A stretch of DNA of 64,000 nucleotides from CAWJTV01 sp963845695. GTDB taxonomy: Bacteria > Planctomycetota > Planctomycetia > Isosphaerales > Isosphaeraceae. The notes beneath the pieces are model-generated. The model saw only the letters and a program-made list of their open reading frames with translations. It made no database searches and was not told where the DNA came from. Below, in pieces: positions 50,698 through 61,328 of the stretch. How positions within the stretch are numbered: the stretch's first letter is position 1; every line of letters starts with the position of its first letter. The translations under genes were made by a program, and so were the position numbers. The stretch lies in the NCBI GenBank assembly GCA_963845695.1, contig CAWJTQ010000021.1, positions 62,001 through 126,000 of the forward strand, given 5' to 3'.

Positions 50698-50917
50698 ATG
50701 CGCCAGTCCGGCGATCGTCCATCGGAGCAAGGAGATCTCCAGCAACCGGATGAACGGTCGCGGATCACCATGGCCTCGTCGGCATCGGCCTTGCGATAAT
50801 GTATCGGTTCCGGAGCGAACCGACCGCGATCCTCTGGTGTCGATCAGGGTCGTGGCTGGAGCGTGAGCGGTTCGTTCCCCTCCGGTCGCATCGGTCCCCT
50901 TCGGGTCGCGGGATGAC

Positions 50918-53042
50918 ATGGACAGCCACACGCTGGAGCTCCTGGAATTCGACCGGATGCGAGCGCTCGTGGCCGCGCGGGCCGCGTGTTCGTTGGGTCG
51001 GTCTGCCGCCGGAACGATCGAGCCGACTACGGATCCCGGCGAGATTCATCAACGGCAGTCGCTGACCACAGAGATGGTGGAGGCCCTGCTCGCGGGTCTG
51101 AAGCCGTCATTCGGCGGCTTGCACGACATCCGCCCGCTGGTACGGCGTGCACAGGTCGGTGGGATCCTCGAGGCCGAGGAGCTGGCCGAGACAGTCGAGA
51201 CCTTACGGGCCATCGGCGATCTCGACCGCTGGCTCGCCCGGGTCGGCGACCAGTTCCCTCGACTGGGCGGGCTCCGACAGAATGTCGGCGAATTCACGGG
51301 AGTTGCCGTGGCGATCGATGGGTGTCTGGACAATCGGGGCAAAGTCCTCGATACCGCCAGCCGCCGGCTCTCCGTGCTGCGTCGCGAGATCGCTCAAGTG
51401 GAAGAACGCATCCAGGAGACGCTCCGACATCTTCTCCGTTCGCCCGAGGTTCGCAAGGTACTCCGCTTCCCGAGTTTCACCATGGTCGGCCACCACTACG
51501 TCCTGCCAGTCTCCAAGGACCATCGGGGCGAGGTCCAAGGCTCGGTACTCCGCACCAGCGCGAGCAATGAGACGGTCTACATCGAGCCGGCGGCGATCGG
51601 CGAGCGGTCAGCCCAGCTATCCTTCCTCCGGGCTCGTGAAGCCAAGGAAGTTCGACGCATCCTGCGATGGCTCAGTGCCCAGGTCGGGATGGTGTCGGAG
51701 AGTCTGCTCGGTACGCTGGAGACCATGGGTGAGATCGACCGGATCCACGCCCAGGCGCGGCTCAGCATCGATTACCGGATGACCGCCCCGCGCTTCAACC
51801 AAGAGGGACGTCTGGTCTTGCGCAGCCCGGCATCCTCTGCTCGAGGCACTCTTCCAGGGCGATCCGGCGATGACCCGGATGCCTGAGACTCAGGGTGGAA
51901 GCGGCGCGAATCCCGACATGAAGGTGATGCCTCCCACCCTTTCGAGTGGACCACCGACCGACGAGCCGGTCGGCCCTGGACCGGGCTCTTCTGTCCCGTC
52001 TCCCCCAGCGGAACCCAGGACCGTGGTGCCAATCGACGTGAACCTCGGAGCCCGCTTCCACGTCCTCGTGGTGACCGGTCCCAACACCGGCGGGAAAACG
52101 GTGGCTCTCAAGACAGTCGGCCTGTTGGCCATCATGGCACAGGCCGGGCTGCACGTCCCCGCCGCGGAAGGCTCTGAGTTTCCGGTATTCGACGATGTTC
52201 TGGCCGATATCGGTGACGAGCAGAGCCTGGAGCAGTCACTCTCGACCTTCTCCTCACATGTCCGTCGCATCAGCGAGATCCTGGGCAAGGCGACTGCGCT
52301 CTCGTTGGTCCTGCTCGACGAGATGGGCGCCGGAACGGATCCCGCCGACGGCGCCGCTCTGGGACGCTCCATTCTCGACGAGTTGACGGGCGTCGGGAGC
52401 CGATCGATCGTGACGACCCACATCGGCGACCTGAAGATCTACGCGCTGTCGACTCCAGGCGCGGAGAACGCCGCTGTCGAATTCGACGATGAAACCCTCC
52501 AGCCCCGCTACCGGCTGCACATTGGCGATATCGGGCAATCGAATGGACTCAAGATCGCCCGACACTTGCAGCTCCCCGAACATGTCGTCGCACGTGCGGA
52601 GTCGTACCTCTCGGAGCGCCGTGGCGGCGTCGTTCCGGACTGGGAGATCCTCCAGCAGCTCCGCAAGGAGGCGGAAGCGGCTCGACAAGCCGCTCTCCAG
52701 GCCCAAGCCGAGGCCGAACGGACCCGCGAGGCGCTCGCCCGACGTCTGGCCGAGCTCCAGGACGAGACCCGTCAAGCCGACACCATCGCCGAAGCACGGG
52801 CACGCCTCCAGCCTGGTGATCGGGTCGTCGTCCCGCGCCTGGGGTACGACCGTCCCGGCCGGATCGTCAAGCTGGACCCGCGCAAGAAGACGGCCGTCGT
52901 CGCGATCGGACACGTCACCTGGAACGTCGCGATCGACGAGCTCATCCCCCAGACCAATCGCACGCCATCTGCTTCAATTCCCACATCCAAGAGCCCCTCG
53001 CCACGCACCGCCATCCCCCTGGACGAATTCGACGCGGAGTGA
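50918..53042 (+). CDS. mutS2: MutS2-family ATPase lacking a Smr domain, one frameshift
   Basis: MutS2 is linked to suppression of recombination or to ribosome rescue in different bacteria. The start MDSHTLELLEFDRMRALVAA is canonical. Core: FPSFTMVGHHYVLPVSKDHR with GSVLRTSASNETVYIEP. Near 51826 the frame shifts at LRS-RHPLLEALFQG. ATPase: VTGPNTGGKTVALKTVGLL, DIGDEQSLEQSLSTFSSH, LVLLDEMGAGTDPADGAALG, IVTTHIGDLKIYAL. A Pro/Gly/Ser-rich insert of about 45 residues separates RHPLLEALF from VPIDVNLG. After the coiled coil and a KOW-like segment (RLQPGDRVVVPRLGYDRPG) the protein ends PLDEFDAE, about 708 residues in all, without the usual C-terminal Smr nuclease domain. Confidence 0.92.
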
Positions 53043-53283
53043 TGGATTCAAGGAAGACGACAAATGCGGGTTGTTCCATCCTCGTGAACAGGGACTCCGA
53101 CCTCGGACTTTCGCGAATTCGACAAGAACCGCGCGGTTTTTCGCCCGCGGCAGCGTACCAGTATCGCGGCCAGTACTTCCCGCGAAGCACTGGCGGTTCT
53201 CGGATCACGGCCAGTTAACGCGAGTTTCCGGGAACCCAACTTGGGAGGACCAACCAGCCGCGAAGGTCACCGTCCGATCCGCC
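53043..53283. other. intergenic region between convergent mutS2 and glgB
   Basis: 240 bases, no gene. It contains repeated GCGGCCAGTACTT / GCACTGGCGGTT-like sequence around 53165-53200 that could fold, but I see no clear terminator. Confidence 0.35.
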
Positions 53284-55534
53284 TCACGAGCCTGTCGGCA
53301 CCCTTAAGAAAACCACGCTCAGCGGTGGCAGGCGGAGGTTCAGGTGGTACGGTCGACCGGCGTGAGGTTCGGGGATTCCCCAAGCGCCGCCCTGATTGCC
53401 GACGTTCGACCCGCCGTAGATATCCGAGTCGGTGTTGAGGATTTCCCGGTAGTATCCTCCGGATGGCACGCCGATCCGGTAGTTCTCGCGGATGACCGGC
53501 GTGAAGTTGCAGGCCACCACGACCGCGTCGGCCGGGTCGCGGGCCCGCCGCAGGAAGGCGACGACGCTGTTCTCCCAGTCGTGTAGCTCTAGCCACTCGT
53601 AGCCTTGCCAGTCGAAGTCGACCTGGTGAAGCGCCGGCTGTGATCGGTAAAGCCCATTGAGGTCGCGGATGAGCTGGAGGATCCCTTGGTGATCCCGCCA
53701 CTGGAGCAGGTGCCAGTCCAGGCTGACGTCGTGACTCCACTCGCGCCACTGCGCGATCTCACTTCCCATGAACAGGAGCTTCTTTCCGGGATGTCCGTAC
53801 ATGTAGCCGTACAGGAGCCGGAGGTTCGCCACCTTCTGCCAGAGGTCGCCCGGCATCTTGTGGAGCAGCGACCCTTTCCCGTGGACGACCTCGTCGTGCG
53901 ACAGCGGCAGGATGAAATTCTCGGTGAACGCGTAGATCATGCTGAATGTCAAAGAGCCGTGCTCGTACTTCCGATAGACCGGATCCTTGGACATGAAACG
54001 GAGCGTATCGTTCATCCAGCCCATATTCCACTTCAGGCTGAAGCCGAGTCCCCCGAGATACGTGGGCCGGGAGACGCCGGACCAGCTCGTCGATTCCTCG
54101 GCGATGGTCAAGATGCCCGGATGCTCCTTGTGGCAGAGCTCGTTGAGTCGTTTGAGGAAGTCGATCGCCTCAAGGTTCTCGTTGCCGCCAAAGACGTTGG
54201 GAACCCATTCGCCAGCCTTGCGAGAGTAGTCGAGATAGAGCATCGAGGCGACCGCGTCGACCCGCAGCCCGTCGAGATGGTAACGGTCGAGCCAGAACAG
54301 CGCATTGCCGAACAAGAAGTTCCGGACCTCAGCCCGCCCGTAGTTAAAGATCTTCGTGCCCCAGTCGCGGTGTTCGCCCAGCCTGGGGTCGGAATGCTCG
54401 TACAAATGCGTACCGTCGAAGTAGCCCAGGCCGTGGGCATCGTTGGGAAAGTGAGCGGGCACCCAGTCGAGGATCACTCCGTAGCCGTGCCGGTGCAGGT
54501 AATCGACGAAGTAGACGAAATCATCCGGCGTGCCGTGTCGCGACGTGGGTGCATAGTAGCCGACCGGCTGATATCCCCAGCTTCCGTCGAAGGGATGTTC
54601 GGTGATTGGCAGCAGCTCGACGTGGGTGAAATGAGTGTGGTCGAGGTGAGAGACCAACTGCTCGGCCAGCTCACGATAGTTGAGGAACCCATCGCCTTGC
54701 TCGACTTTCCGCTTCCAGGAGCCGAGATGGACCTCGTAGATCGCCATCGGCTTGTCCAACCCCTGACGCTCGGTTCGATGCGCCAGCCAGTCCTCGTCAC
54801 CCCACTCGAAGTCGGTGATATCCCAGACGATCGAGGCCGTCTTGGGTCGCACTTCCGCTGCGAAGCCGTAGGGGTCGGATTTCTGGACGAGGTAGCCGTT
54901 GTGCCGGCTCTTGATCTCGAATTTATAGACCTCACCCTGGGTGAGGTCCGGGATGAACATCTCCCAGATGCCGGTCGCGCCTCGGTTGCCCATCGGATGT
55001 CGCCGGCCGTCCCAATGATTGAAATTCCCGGTCACGCTCACCCGCTGAGCGTTGGGCGCCCAGACCGCGAAATGAACGCCGCGGAAGCCCTCGTGCGTCC
55101 GGAGATGGGCGCCGAGCCGCTCGTAATTCCGGTAATGCGTCCCCTCGCCGAGCAAATGCAGATCGAAGTCGGTCAGGACCGGCCCGAATGAATACGGGTT
55201 GAACGAACTCCCACGAATGTCCTTCATGATTCTCCACCCGGAACCGGTAGGGGAACCCCGAAGTACGATCACGGAAGACCGCCTCGAAGAATCCGTCGGG
55301 GTGGATTCGCTCCATCGCGATCCGTTCGCCCGGCTCGCCGCGACTGAGGTCTATAACCCAGGCGGTGCGGGCTTCCGGAAGGAACGCGCGGATCACCCAC
55401 GTCTTCAAGGCGCCGGCTGCCGATGACAGCTCATGCAAGCCCAGGATCGAGTAGGGGTCCCAGTGATCGCCATGAACGATCAGATCGGCATCGCCCACCG
55501 ACGTGGAGGGGACCGGCATTGTCTTCACGGGCAT
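53284..55534 (-). CDS. glgB: 1,4-alpha-glucan branching enzyme, one frameshift
   Basis: GH13 enzyme that adds alpha-1,6 branches to glycogen. The start MPVKTMPVPSTSVGDADLIV at 55534 leads to the N1 domain (VHGDHWDPYSILGLHEL). Near 55203 an extra base follows EGHSWEFV, after which the second frame continues NPYSFGPVLTDFDLHLLGEG. CBM48: AVWAPNAQRVSVTGNFNHWD. Catalytic regions: DWVPAHFPNDAHGLGYFDGT, YHLDGLRVDAVASMLYLDYS (nucleophile Asp), ILTIAEESTSWSGVSRPT (acid Glu) and LPLSHDEVVHGKGSLLHKMP. About 749 residues, normal size. Convergent with mutS2; nadA lies 58 bases upstream on the same strand. Confidence 0.95.
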
Positions 55535-55592
55535 GATGGTTGACTCGCTGTGGTGTCGCTGTCTCGAACGATTGTCTGGGTTTGTGGTAGGC

Positions 55593-56717
55593 CTACTTGA
55601 CTTCCAGCATCCGCTCCAGGGCCTTCCGCCCCCACTCCGCGGTCTCCGAGCCCACCTGAATCCGATTCACGGGCGTGCCACGCGCCAGGTTTTCCAGGCA
55701 CCACGCCAAGTGCGGCAGATCGATACGGTACATGGTCGCGCACATGCAAACCATGGGGGAGAGAAAATGGATCGTTTTGTCGGGATGCTCCTGGGCCAGA
55801 CGATTGACCAGGTGGAGTTCGGTTCCGATGCCCCAGCTCGAGCCCATGGGGGCTTGTTCGATCGTCTTGATGATGAATTCCGTGGACCCGACGAGATCGG
55901 CCGTGTTGACAACTTGCATCATGCATTCGGGGTGAACCAGGATCCGGCTGCCGGGGAACCTTCGTCGGAAGAGCCCAACGTGCTCGGGCTTGAACATCTG
56001 GTGGACCGAACAATGCCCTCTCCAGAGCAGGACGCGACTGGCGGTGATCCGCTCGGGCGTATTTCCTCCAAGTGGTTGGCGGGGGTCCCACACGGGCATC
56101 TGCTCGAGCGCGACTCCCATGGCGCGCGCGGTGTTCCGGCCCAGGTGTTGATCGGGGAAGAAGAGCACGCGACGGCGTCGCGCGAACGACCATTCCAGCA
56201 CGGCGCGTGCGTTGGAGCTGGTGCACACGATACCGCCATGCCGACCGCAAAAAGCCTTCAGGTCGGCCGACGAATTGATGTAGGTGACTGGCGTCACGTC
56301 GTCGGTATCGATCCATTCGGAGAGATCATCCCACGCGGCCTCGACCGATTCGAGGTCGGCCATGTCGGCCATGCTGCAACCGGCGCTCAGATCAGGGAGA
56401 TATACGGCGACCTCATCACGGGAGAGGATGTCGGCCGTTTCGGCCATGAAATGAACCCCACAGTACACGATCGCGCGGCAGCTACGGCTCTCCGCGGCCA
56501 ACTGACTGAGCTTGTAACTGTCGCCCCGGAGATCCGCGTAACGGATCACTTCATCCTGCTGGTAATGATGCCCCAGGATCAGCAGCGAATCGCCCAACCG
56601 GCGCTTGACCTTGAGGATTCGCTCGCCCAGCTCGGACTCCGAACTGTCCCGGTACGGATCAAATCCTAACGGAGCCAGGCCGGCTACGCTCGGTGCAAGG
56701 GTCGTTGTGGTCATCAC
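55593..56717 (-). CDS. nadA: quinolinate synthase
   Basis: Condenses iminoaspartate with dihydroxyacetone phosphate to quinolinate in NAD synthesis. 374 residues, intact. Family blocks: LILGHHYQQDEVIRYADLRG, IVYCGVHFMAETADILSRDE, YLPDLSAGCSMADMADL, VTYINSSADLKAFCGRHGGI, VCTSSNARAVLEWS and FFPDQHLGRNTA. The 4Fe-4S cysteines are those of YCGVHF, VCTSSNA and CMCATM. The start MMTTTTLAPS at 56717 is one of two adjacent ATGs. No nadB or nadC in the window. Confidence 0.96.
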   Translation of the reverse strand: MMTTTTLAPSVAGLAPLGFDPYRDSSESELGERILKVKRRLGDSLLILGHHYQQDEVIRYADLRGDSYKLSQLAAESRSCRAIVYCGVHFMAETADILSRDEVAVYLPDLSAGCSMADMADLESVEAAWDDLSEWIDTDDVTPVTYINSSADLKAFCGRHGGIVCTSSNARAVLEWSFARRRRVLFFPDQHLGRNTARAMGVALEQMPVWDPRQPLGGNTPERITASRVLLWRGHCSVHQMFKPEHVGLFRRRFPGSRILVHPECMMQVVNTADLVGSTEFIIKTIEQAPMGSSWGIGTELHLVNRLAQEHPDKTIHFLSPMVCMCATMYRIDLPHLAWCLENLARGTPVNRIQVGSETAEWGRKALERMLEVK

Positions 56718-57062
56718 AGTGTCAGATCAACTCCGTCGGGGTGTGGATTCTCGAGGGCGGGAAATCGCCAACTCGGCGGGAAGAGAGCCCGCGGGGATTG
56801 ACTACCTTACGTTGGTCCTCAACGCAACGTTCGGGACGGCGGGGACGACACAAATCCCCGCCGGTTGCAGGGAGGCGATCGTCGTTGAGTGTCCCGGTCC
56901 TGGATTTCCCTCGTATTATACCTTTGAGCCGAGAGGCGAGGAGTTTCACTCTGCGCAAGACCCATCTCGTCTCCCATGTGTGGAGAAGGAACGGGATGGG
57001 CCTCGGAATGGATGAATCGATGACGATTTTCAAGGCCAGGGTATCTTGAGGCCGGGGAGCGT
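56718..57062. other. divergent promoter region between nadA and the response-regulator/kinase gene
   Basis: 345 bases with no supported gene; short frames on both strands lack family features. Promoters for both flanking genes must lie here, but I see no unambiguous -35/-10 pair. Confidence 0.4.
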
Positions 57063-58220
57063 ATGGTTATGAGCGGTGCCATCTTGATCGTGGATGATAA
57101 CGCAGCGGATCGCGCCCTCTTGCGAACGATCCTCGCCCGTGCCGGATATTCGGTCTATGAAGTGGCCAAAGGGAACGATGCGTTACGGCAGGGTCGCGAA
57201 ATTCGGCCGCACGTCGTCATACTCGATGTCAACCTCCCAGACATGTCTGGGCTCGAAGTCTGCCGGTCTCTTCGTGCCAACCCTGAGACCTCTGCGATCC
57301 CCGTCTTGATGCTGACTGTACGGCATGACGATACGGATGTCCTCGCGGGGATGGAGGCTGGGGCCGACGATTACGTCGCCAAGGATGCCGCCCCGGCGCT
57401 GATCCTCGGCCGGTTGCGTCGCCTGATCGAGTTCCGTCAAATGTCGGGCCTGGCGATGCTCAACCAGCAGCTCGCCCAGGTGGGGCGGTTGCTGACCGGG
57501 ATCGTCCACGAGATCCGCGGGCCGCTCGCCGTGATCCGGGGCAACGCCGAGCTCTTGCGATTGACGGCACTCCCGGGCGATGACGAGGAAAAATGGATCG
57601 ACTCGATCGTCAGGAGTTCCCGGATCCTCCAGGTCCGGCTCGATCACCTGATGGCCGCGGTACGGAACGGCTCCACGGAAGTCCAGGTCATCGACTTGTC
57701 GGCTCTGATCTTGGAATCCATCGACCTCTTTGTCAAAGGGTTGCCGCCGGGCGAGCAGCCGGTGCGAATCGAGGCCGCGCTGGACGCGATCGTCCCCAGC
57801 GTCCGAGTCGATCCCGGCCGGCTGATGCAAGTCCTGCTCAACCTGCTGAATAACGGCTACGAGGCCATCGCACGCGCCCATGGCAAGGGCCGGATCTTCG
57901 TGAGCGCCCGCACAGCCCAGGCCGAGGGTCGGTCGTGGGTCACGATCGACGTCTCGGACGACGGTCCTGGCGTGCCGGAATCGTATCTCGATCGCATCTT
58001 TGAACCGTTCTTCACCACCCGCGAGGAGGGGTCCGGTTATGGCCTCTACCTGGCCGCCGCGATCCTGAAGGAACAGTCGGGCCGGATCATGGTCCGCAAT
58101 AATCCGGAAGGCGGCGCGACGTTTTCGATCTGGCTGCCCGAGGCTGATCCCGACGCCGGAAATGCCAGCGAAGGTCGAATTCAGCTTAAAGAAGCCGAGT
58201 TTCCGGGCTTGAGCGCCTAA
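57063..58220 (+). CDS. hybrid response regulator-histidine kinase
   Basis: 385 residues. The N-terminal receiver domain reads AILIVDDNAADRALLRTILA, with the phospho-acceptor aspartate in VVILDVNLPDMSGLEV and the switch lysine in ADDYVAKDAAP. The HisKA domain has the phospho-histidine in GRLLTGIVHEIRGPLAVIRG. The ATPase domain has LLNNGYEAIARAHGKG (N box), DVSDDGPGVPESYLDRIFEP (G1/F) and GSGYGLYLAAAILKEQSG (G2). There is no membrane segment, so it is a soluble relay protein with REC placed before the kinase. The start MVMSGAILIV at 57063; a second ATG is 6 bases on. Input signal unknown. Confidence 0.92.
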   Translation: MVMSGAILIVDDNAADRALLRTILARAGYSVYEVAKGNDALRQGREIRPHVVILDVNLPDMSGLEVCRSLRANPETSAIPVLMLTVRHDDTDVLAGMEAGADDYVAKDAAPALILGRLRRLIEFRQMSGLAMLNQQLAQVGRLLTGIVHEIRGPLAVIRGNAELLRLTALPGDDEEKWIDSIVRSSRILQVRLDHLMAAVRNGSTEVQVIDLSALILESIDLFVKGLPPGEQPVRIEAALDAIVPSVRVDPGRLMQVLLNLLNNGYEAIARAHGKGRIFVSARTAQAEGRSWVTIDVSDDGPGVPESYLDRIFEPFFTTREEGSGYGLYLAAAILKEQSGRIMVRNNPEGGATFSIWLPEADPDAGNASEGRIQLKEAEFPGLSA

Positions 58221-59180
58221 GGTGCTGTCAGGAGATAACTTGGCCGAAGTGAGGCTGATGTGGGACAGCCGCCCTCCGCTGTCGTGGCGAGAAACCACCG
58301 AGGACGGCTGTTTTACAGAAGACATTGATGATCCTCTATAATCGGCCAAGTGATTTCCAATCGCCGTTGCATACAATAACCGAGAGTCGTCGACGATCAC
58401 CACCGCACCGTCTGGGGGCGGTGGCTTGGACCCATTCCGAGCGTCCCTACTCCTGACCGGCGGGACGTCCGGATCCGGCGTGGGTTCTGGGCGGGGCCGG
58501 CTCTGAGCAGGGCCGGACTTGCCGAGAATTGTGGCACGAATTGGCACTCGGTGATCACTTTTGGCCGCGGCGCCCTCTCCGATCTCCATGGCCCCCAGCG
58601 AGTTCGGGCCGAGTCCCGAAATCGCTGTGCCGGGCCCGGCCGCACGCGGCACAGCCCCGTTGCTCGCTGCCATAGTTTCCGGTCGGTGACGGTCGCACAT
58701 GGTCTCTATTATTGAGTATACCGCAGGTTTGAGATTTCGTTAATGCACCTATCGCGGATTCCGGGGCGATTGGCTCCGGAACTCTCGGTCACAGAGGGAG
58801 ATAAAAAAATCCAAAAATTCGGAAGACTGGGTTACTCGAATGACCAAATTGGCCCGAACGGAGGGGGAAGAGGCGCGGGTCGGATCGTCGCACTCCCCAG
58901 GTATCCCGCACCCGCCGCGCTGAGATCGGTGGTGGTTGACGAGGAGTCTCCAATAACCGCATCGAATCGATACGAGCCCGAAGCGCCAGCGCGTGAATTT
59001 CGGCGGGGATCCTTAATCCATTCGCTGGCGCTTCGGGCTCGTATCAGTCGTCCGCAACGCAAGCGTTAGACGCTTTAGTTTTTGCTCGGTCCTTCGTCGG
59101 CGATTTGAGCGGATTACACGGAGCGGATCGCCCGTGCCGTGTCTGGGCCGGGCTAGCCATGACCAGGAACCAAGGGCCAA
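58221..59180. other. intergenic region with a 21-bp perfect inverted repeat
   Basis: About 960 bases, no gene supported. TACGAGCCCGAAGCGCCAGC plus G (58971-58991) is exactly inverted at 59023-59043, around a 31-base loop. The core GAGCCCGAAGCGCCAGCG is, from memory, a common dispersed palindrome in planctomycete genomes. Promoter sequences for the following sensor kinase must lie at the right end. Confidence 0.6.
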
Positions 59181-61328
59181 GTGAACGAGACGAGCCGACC
59201 AATCCAGCCCCATCGGAACAGTGCCTGGCGGCCCAGACCCTGGACGACCGCATCCTGGGTTTGTCTCGCCTGGCTGGTCGTGATCGCGATGGCTGTCCGG
59301 AAGTTGCGACAGTCGGATGCGATCGTCGTGGCTGCTTCCGGTTTTGCGGCAGCGGCGATTACGTTCACAGTCACAATCTGGAGCGATCGGGCGCGTTGGA
59401 GAAAACCGATCCAGCAACTCACGCAGTTCGTCCGGACCGTGTCTCGCGGTGAGGCGGCGCGTGCACCTGGTGATCTCCCGACCGACCTGATGCCGCTTGC
59501 GCACGAGGTCGTGGCCTTGCTCAAGGCGGCCCGAAGACGCGCGGCGGGGCTGCGTCCCTCGCTCACGTCCGCTCAGGCCGGGTCTCAACCCCCGCCAGCC
59601 GGTGGTTCGATGACGCGCAGCGGGCTCTTCGATGCCCCGCCGATCGGCATCGGCGGTCCGGACGATCCCCAGTTGTCGGGCGATTATTCGACGATCGACA
59701 TGGTCAATCGCCTCGAACCGATCGGCTGGCATTGGATCGAGTCCAGTACGGCGGAACAGCTATTCCTCGGCTGGACCCTCGAGGACCTGAAGAAAAAGTC
59801 GTTCCTCGACATCGTCTATCCCGAGGACCGCGGCTCTGTCGAGAGCACGTTCCAGCAAGCCCTGGAGCGGGGCGAGGCACTCGGCTTGATCGTTCGCATC
59901 CGGACGGCACAGGGAAAGTCGAGGGCCATCGAAGTCAACGTCGGCGCCCGCTATGGCACGAACCAGAAGGTCACGCACCTTCGCTGCCATCTGACTGACG
60001 TGACCGAGAAGGTTCGAGCCGAGCGCCAGCTCCAGCTCCGGACGCTCGAACTGACTCGAGTCAACGAACAGTTGCGACGAATCAACCGCGAGCTGGAGGA
60101 CCTCAAGGATCGCTATACGGACCTGTACGAGAACGCGCCGGCCATGTATTTCAGCCTGGACCCCGCAGGCTGCGTGATCGAATGCAACCAGACGATGCTG
60201 TCGACGCTCAACCGCACGCGGAGCGAGGTCATCGGACGTCCCTACCAAAGTCTGCTACACGAGTCCTCGTGGGACACGTTTCGAGTGGGTTTCGCGAATT
60301 TCCTCGAGCGAGGCTCGGTCGAGATCGAGCGGTGCTGGCTCAAGTCCGACGGTGAAGCGATCGACGTCTGGATCCTCGGCAAAGCGGTTCGAGGTCCGAA
60401 GAACTCAGTGACCCATGCCCGTTTCGTGGCCCAGGATGTGACGGCCCGACGCCGGCTCGAGTCCGAGCTTCAGGAGAAGAACCAGCGCCTGGCCCAAACC
60501 AATGAAGAGCTCTCGCGGAAGAACCGGGAGCTGGATGAGTTCGTCTATGTCGTCTCGCACGACCTTCAGGAGCCGCTGCGCACCTTGATCGCATTTTCCG
60601 ACTTCCTTCGGAAGGATTACGGCGATCGCCTTGAGGCCGAGGGGCAGGAGTTCGTGCGGTACCTGGTCGAGGCGTCGCGGCGGATGCGGGAGATGATCCA
60701 CGGCATGTTGAACCTGTCCCGCGCCGGCAAAGTGATCGGCGAGTTTCAGGTTGTCGATTTGAAGGAATTGCTCACCATCGTCAGGACCGACCTCGGCGAG
60801 TTGATCCGGAGTAAGGGCGCCGAGGTTCGGATCGCCGGCCCACTGCCCACGGTCTGGGGCGACCACGACCGGATCCGACAACTGCTGGCAAATCTGATCG
60901 TCAATGGGCTAAAATACAATCAGAGCCGAAGCCCTTGGATCGAGATCGGGTCAGTCTCGCCGGACGAACCACGTTCGGCGAACGGGGACATCGGAGTCGA
61001 TCCTGGCGAGGACGCCATGATCCGAGTGAAGGATAATGGAATCGGCATCGAGCCCCAGTTCCACAAGACGATCTTTCAGCTCTTTCGACGGTTGCACACT
61101 CAGGAAGAGTACGAAGGCACGGGGGCGGGACTGGCCATCTCCCAGAAGATTGTCCAGGCCCATGGAGGTCGGATCTGGGTCGAAAGTACGCCTGGCGAGG
61201 GGGCGACGTTCTTCATCCAGCTCCCACGTCCCAAGGCTTCTGAATCGGCGACTTCGTTGTCGCCCGACGACTCCGAGTTGTCAACGCGGATCACCGAGGC
61301 GGCCTTGGATGAACACGACGCTGTCTGA
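59181..61328 (+). CDS. membrane sensor histidine kinase with PAS domains (phytochrome-like kinase module)
   Basis: 715 residues. Two N-terminal membrane segments (WVCLAWLVVIAMAVRKL, IVVAASGFAAAAITFTVTIW) lead to a HAMP-like stretch and two PAS domains. PAS 1: LGWTLEDLKKKSFLDIVYPE with PAC RCHLTDVTEKVRAERQLQLR. PAS 2: LYENAPAMYFSLDPAGCVIE. A coiled coil precedes HisKA with the phospho-histidine in FVYVVSHDLQEPLRTLIAFS, then the ATPase domain with LANLIVNGLKYNQSRSPW, IRVKDNGIGIEPQFHKTIFQ and GTGAGLAISQKIVQAHGG. The kinase type is that of cyanobacterial phytochromes. Start GTG at 59181 with CAAGGG upstream. Its end overlaps the next gene by 20 bases. Confidence 0.9.
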   Translation: MNETSRPIQPHRNSAWRPRPWTTASWVCLAWLVVIAMAVRKLRQSDAIVVAASGFAAAAITFTVTIWSDRARWRKPIQQLTQFVRTVSRGEAARAPGDLPTDLMPLAHEVVALLKAARRRAAGLRPSLTSAQAGSQPPPAGGSMTRSGLFDAPPIGIGGPDDPQLSGDYSTIDMVNRLEPIGWHWIESSTAEQLFLGWTLEDLKKKSFLDIVYPEDRGSVESTFQQALERGEALGLIVRIRTAQGKSRAIEVNVGARYGTNQKVTHLRCHLTDVTEKVRAERQLQLRTLELTRVNEQLRRINRELEDLKDRYTDLYENAPAMYFSLDPAGCVIECNQTMLSTLNRTRSEVIGRPYQSLLHESSWDTFRVGFANFLERGSVEIERCWLKSDGEAIDVWILGKAVRGPKNSVTHARFVAQDVTARRRLESELQEKNQRLAQTNEELSRKNRELDEFVYVVSHDLQEPLRTLIAFSDFLRKDYGDRLEAEGQEFVRYLVEASRRMREMIHGMLNLSRAGKVIGEFQVVDLKELLTIVRTDLGELIRSKGAEVRIAGPLPTVWGDHDRIRQLLANLIVNGLKYNQSRSPWIEIGSVSPDEPRSANGDIGVDPGEDAMIRVKDNGIGIEPQFHKTIFQLFRRLHTQEEYEGTGAGLAISQKIVQAHGGRIWVESTPGEGATFFIQLPRPKASESATSLSPDDSELSTRITEAALDEHDAV

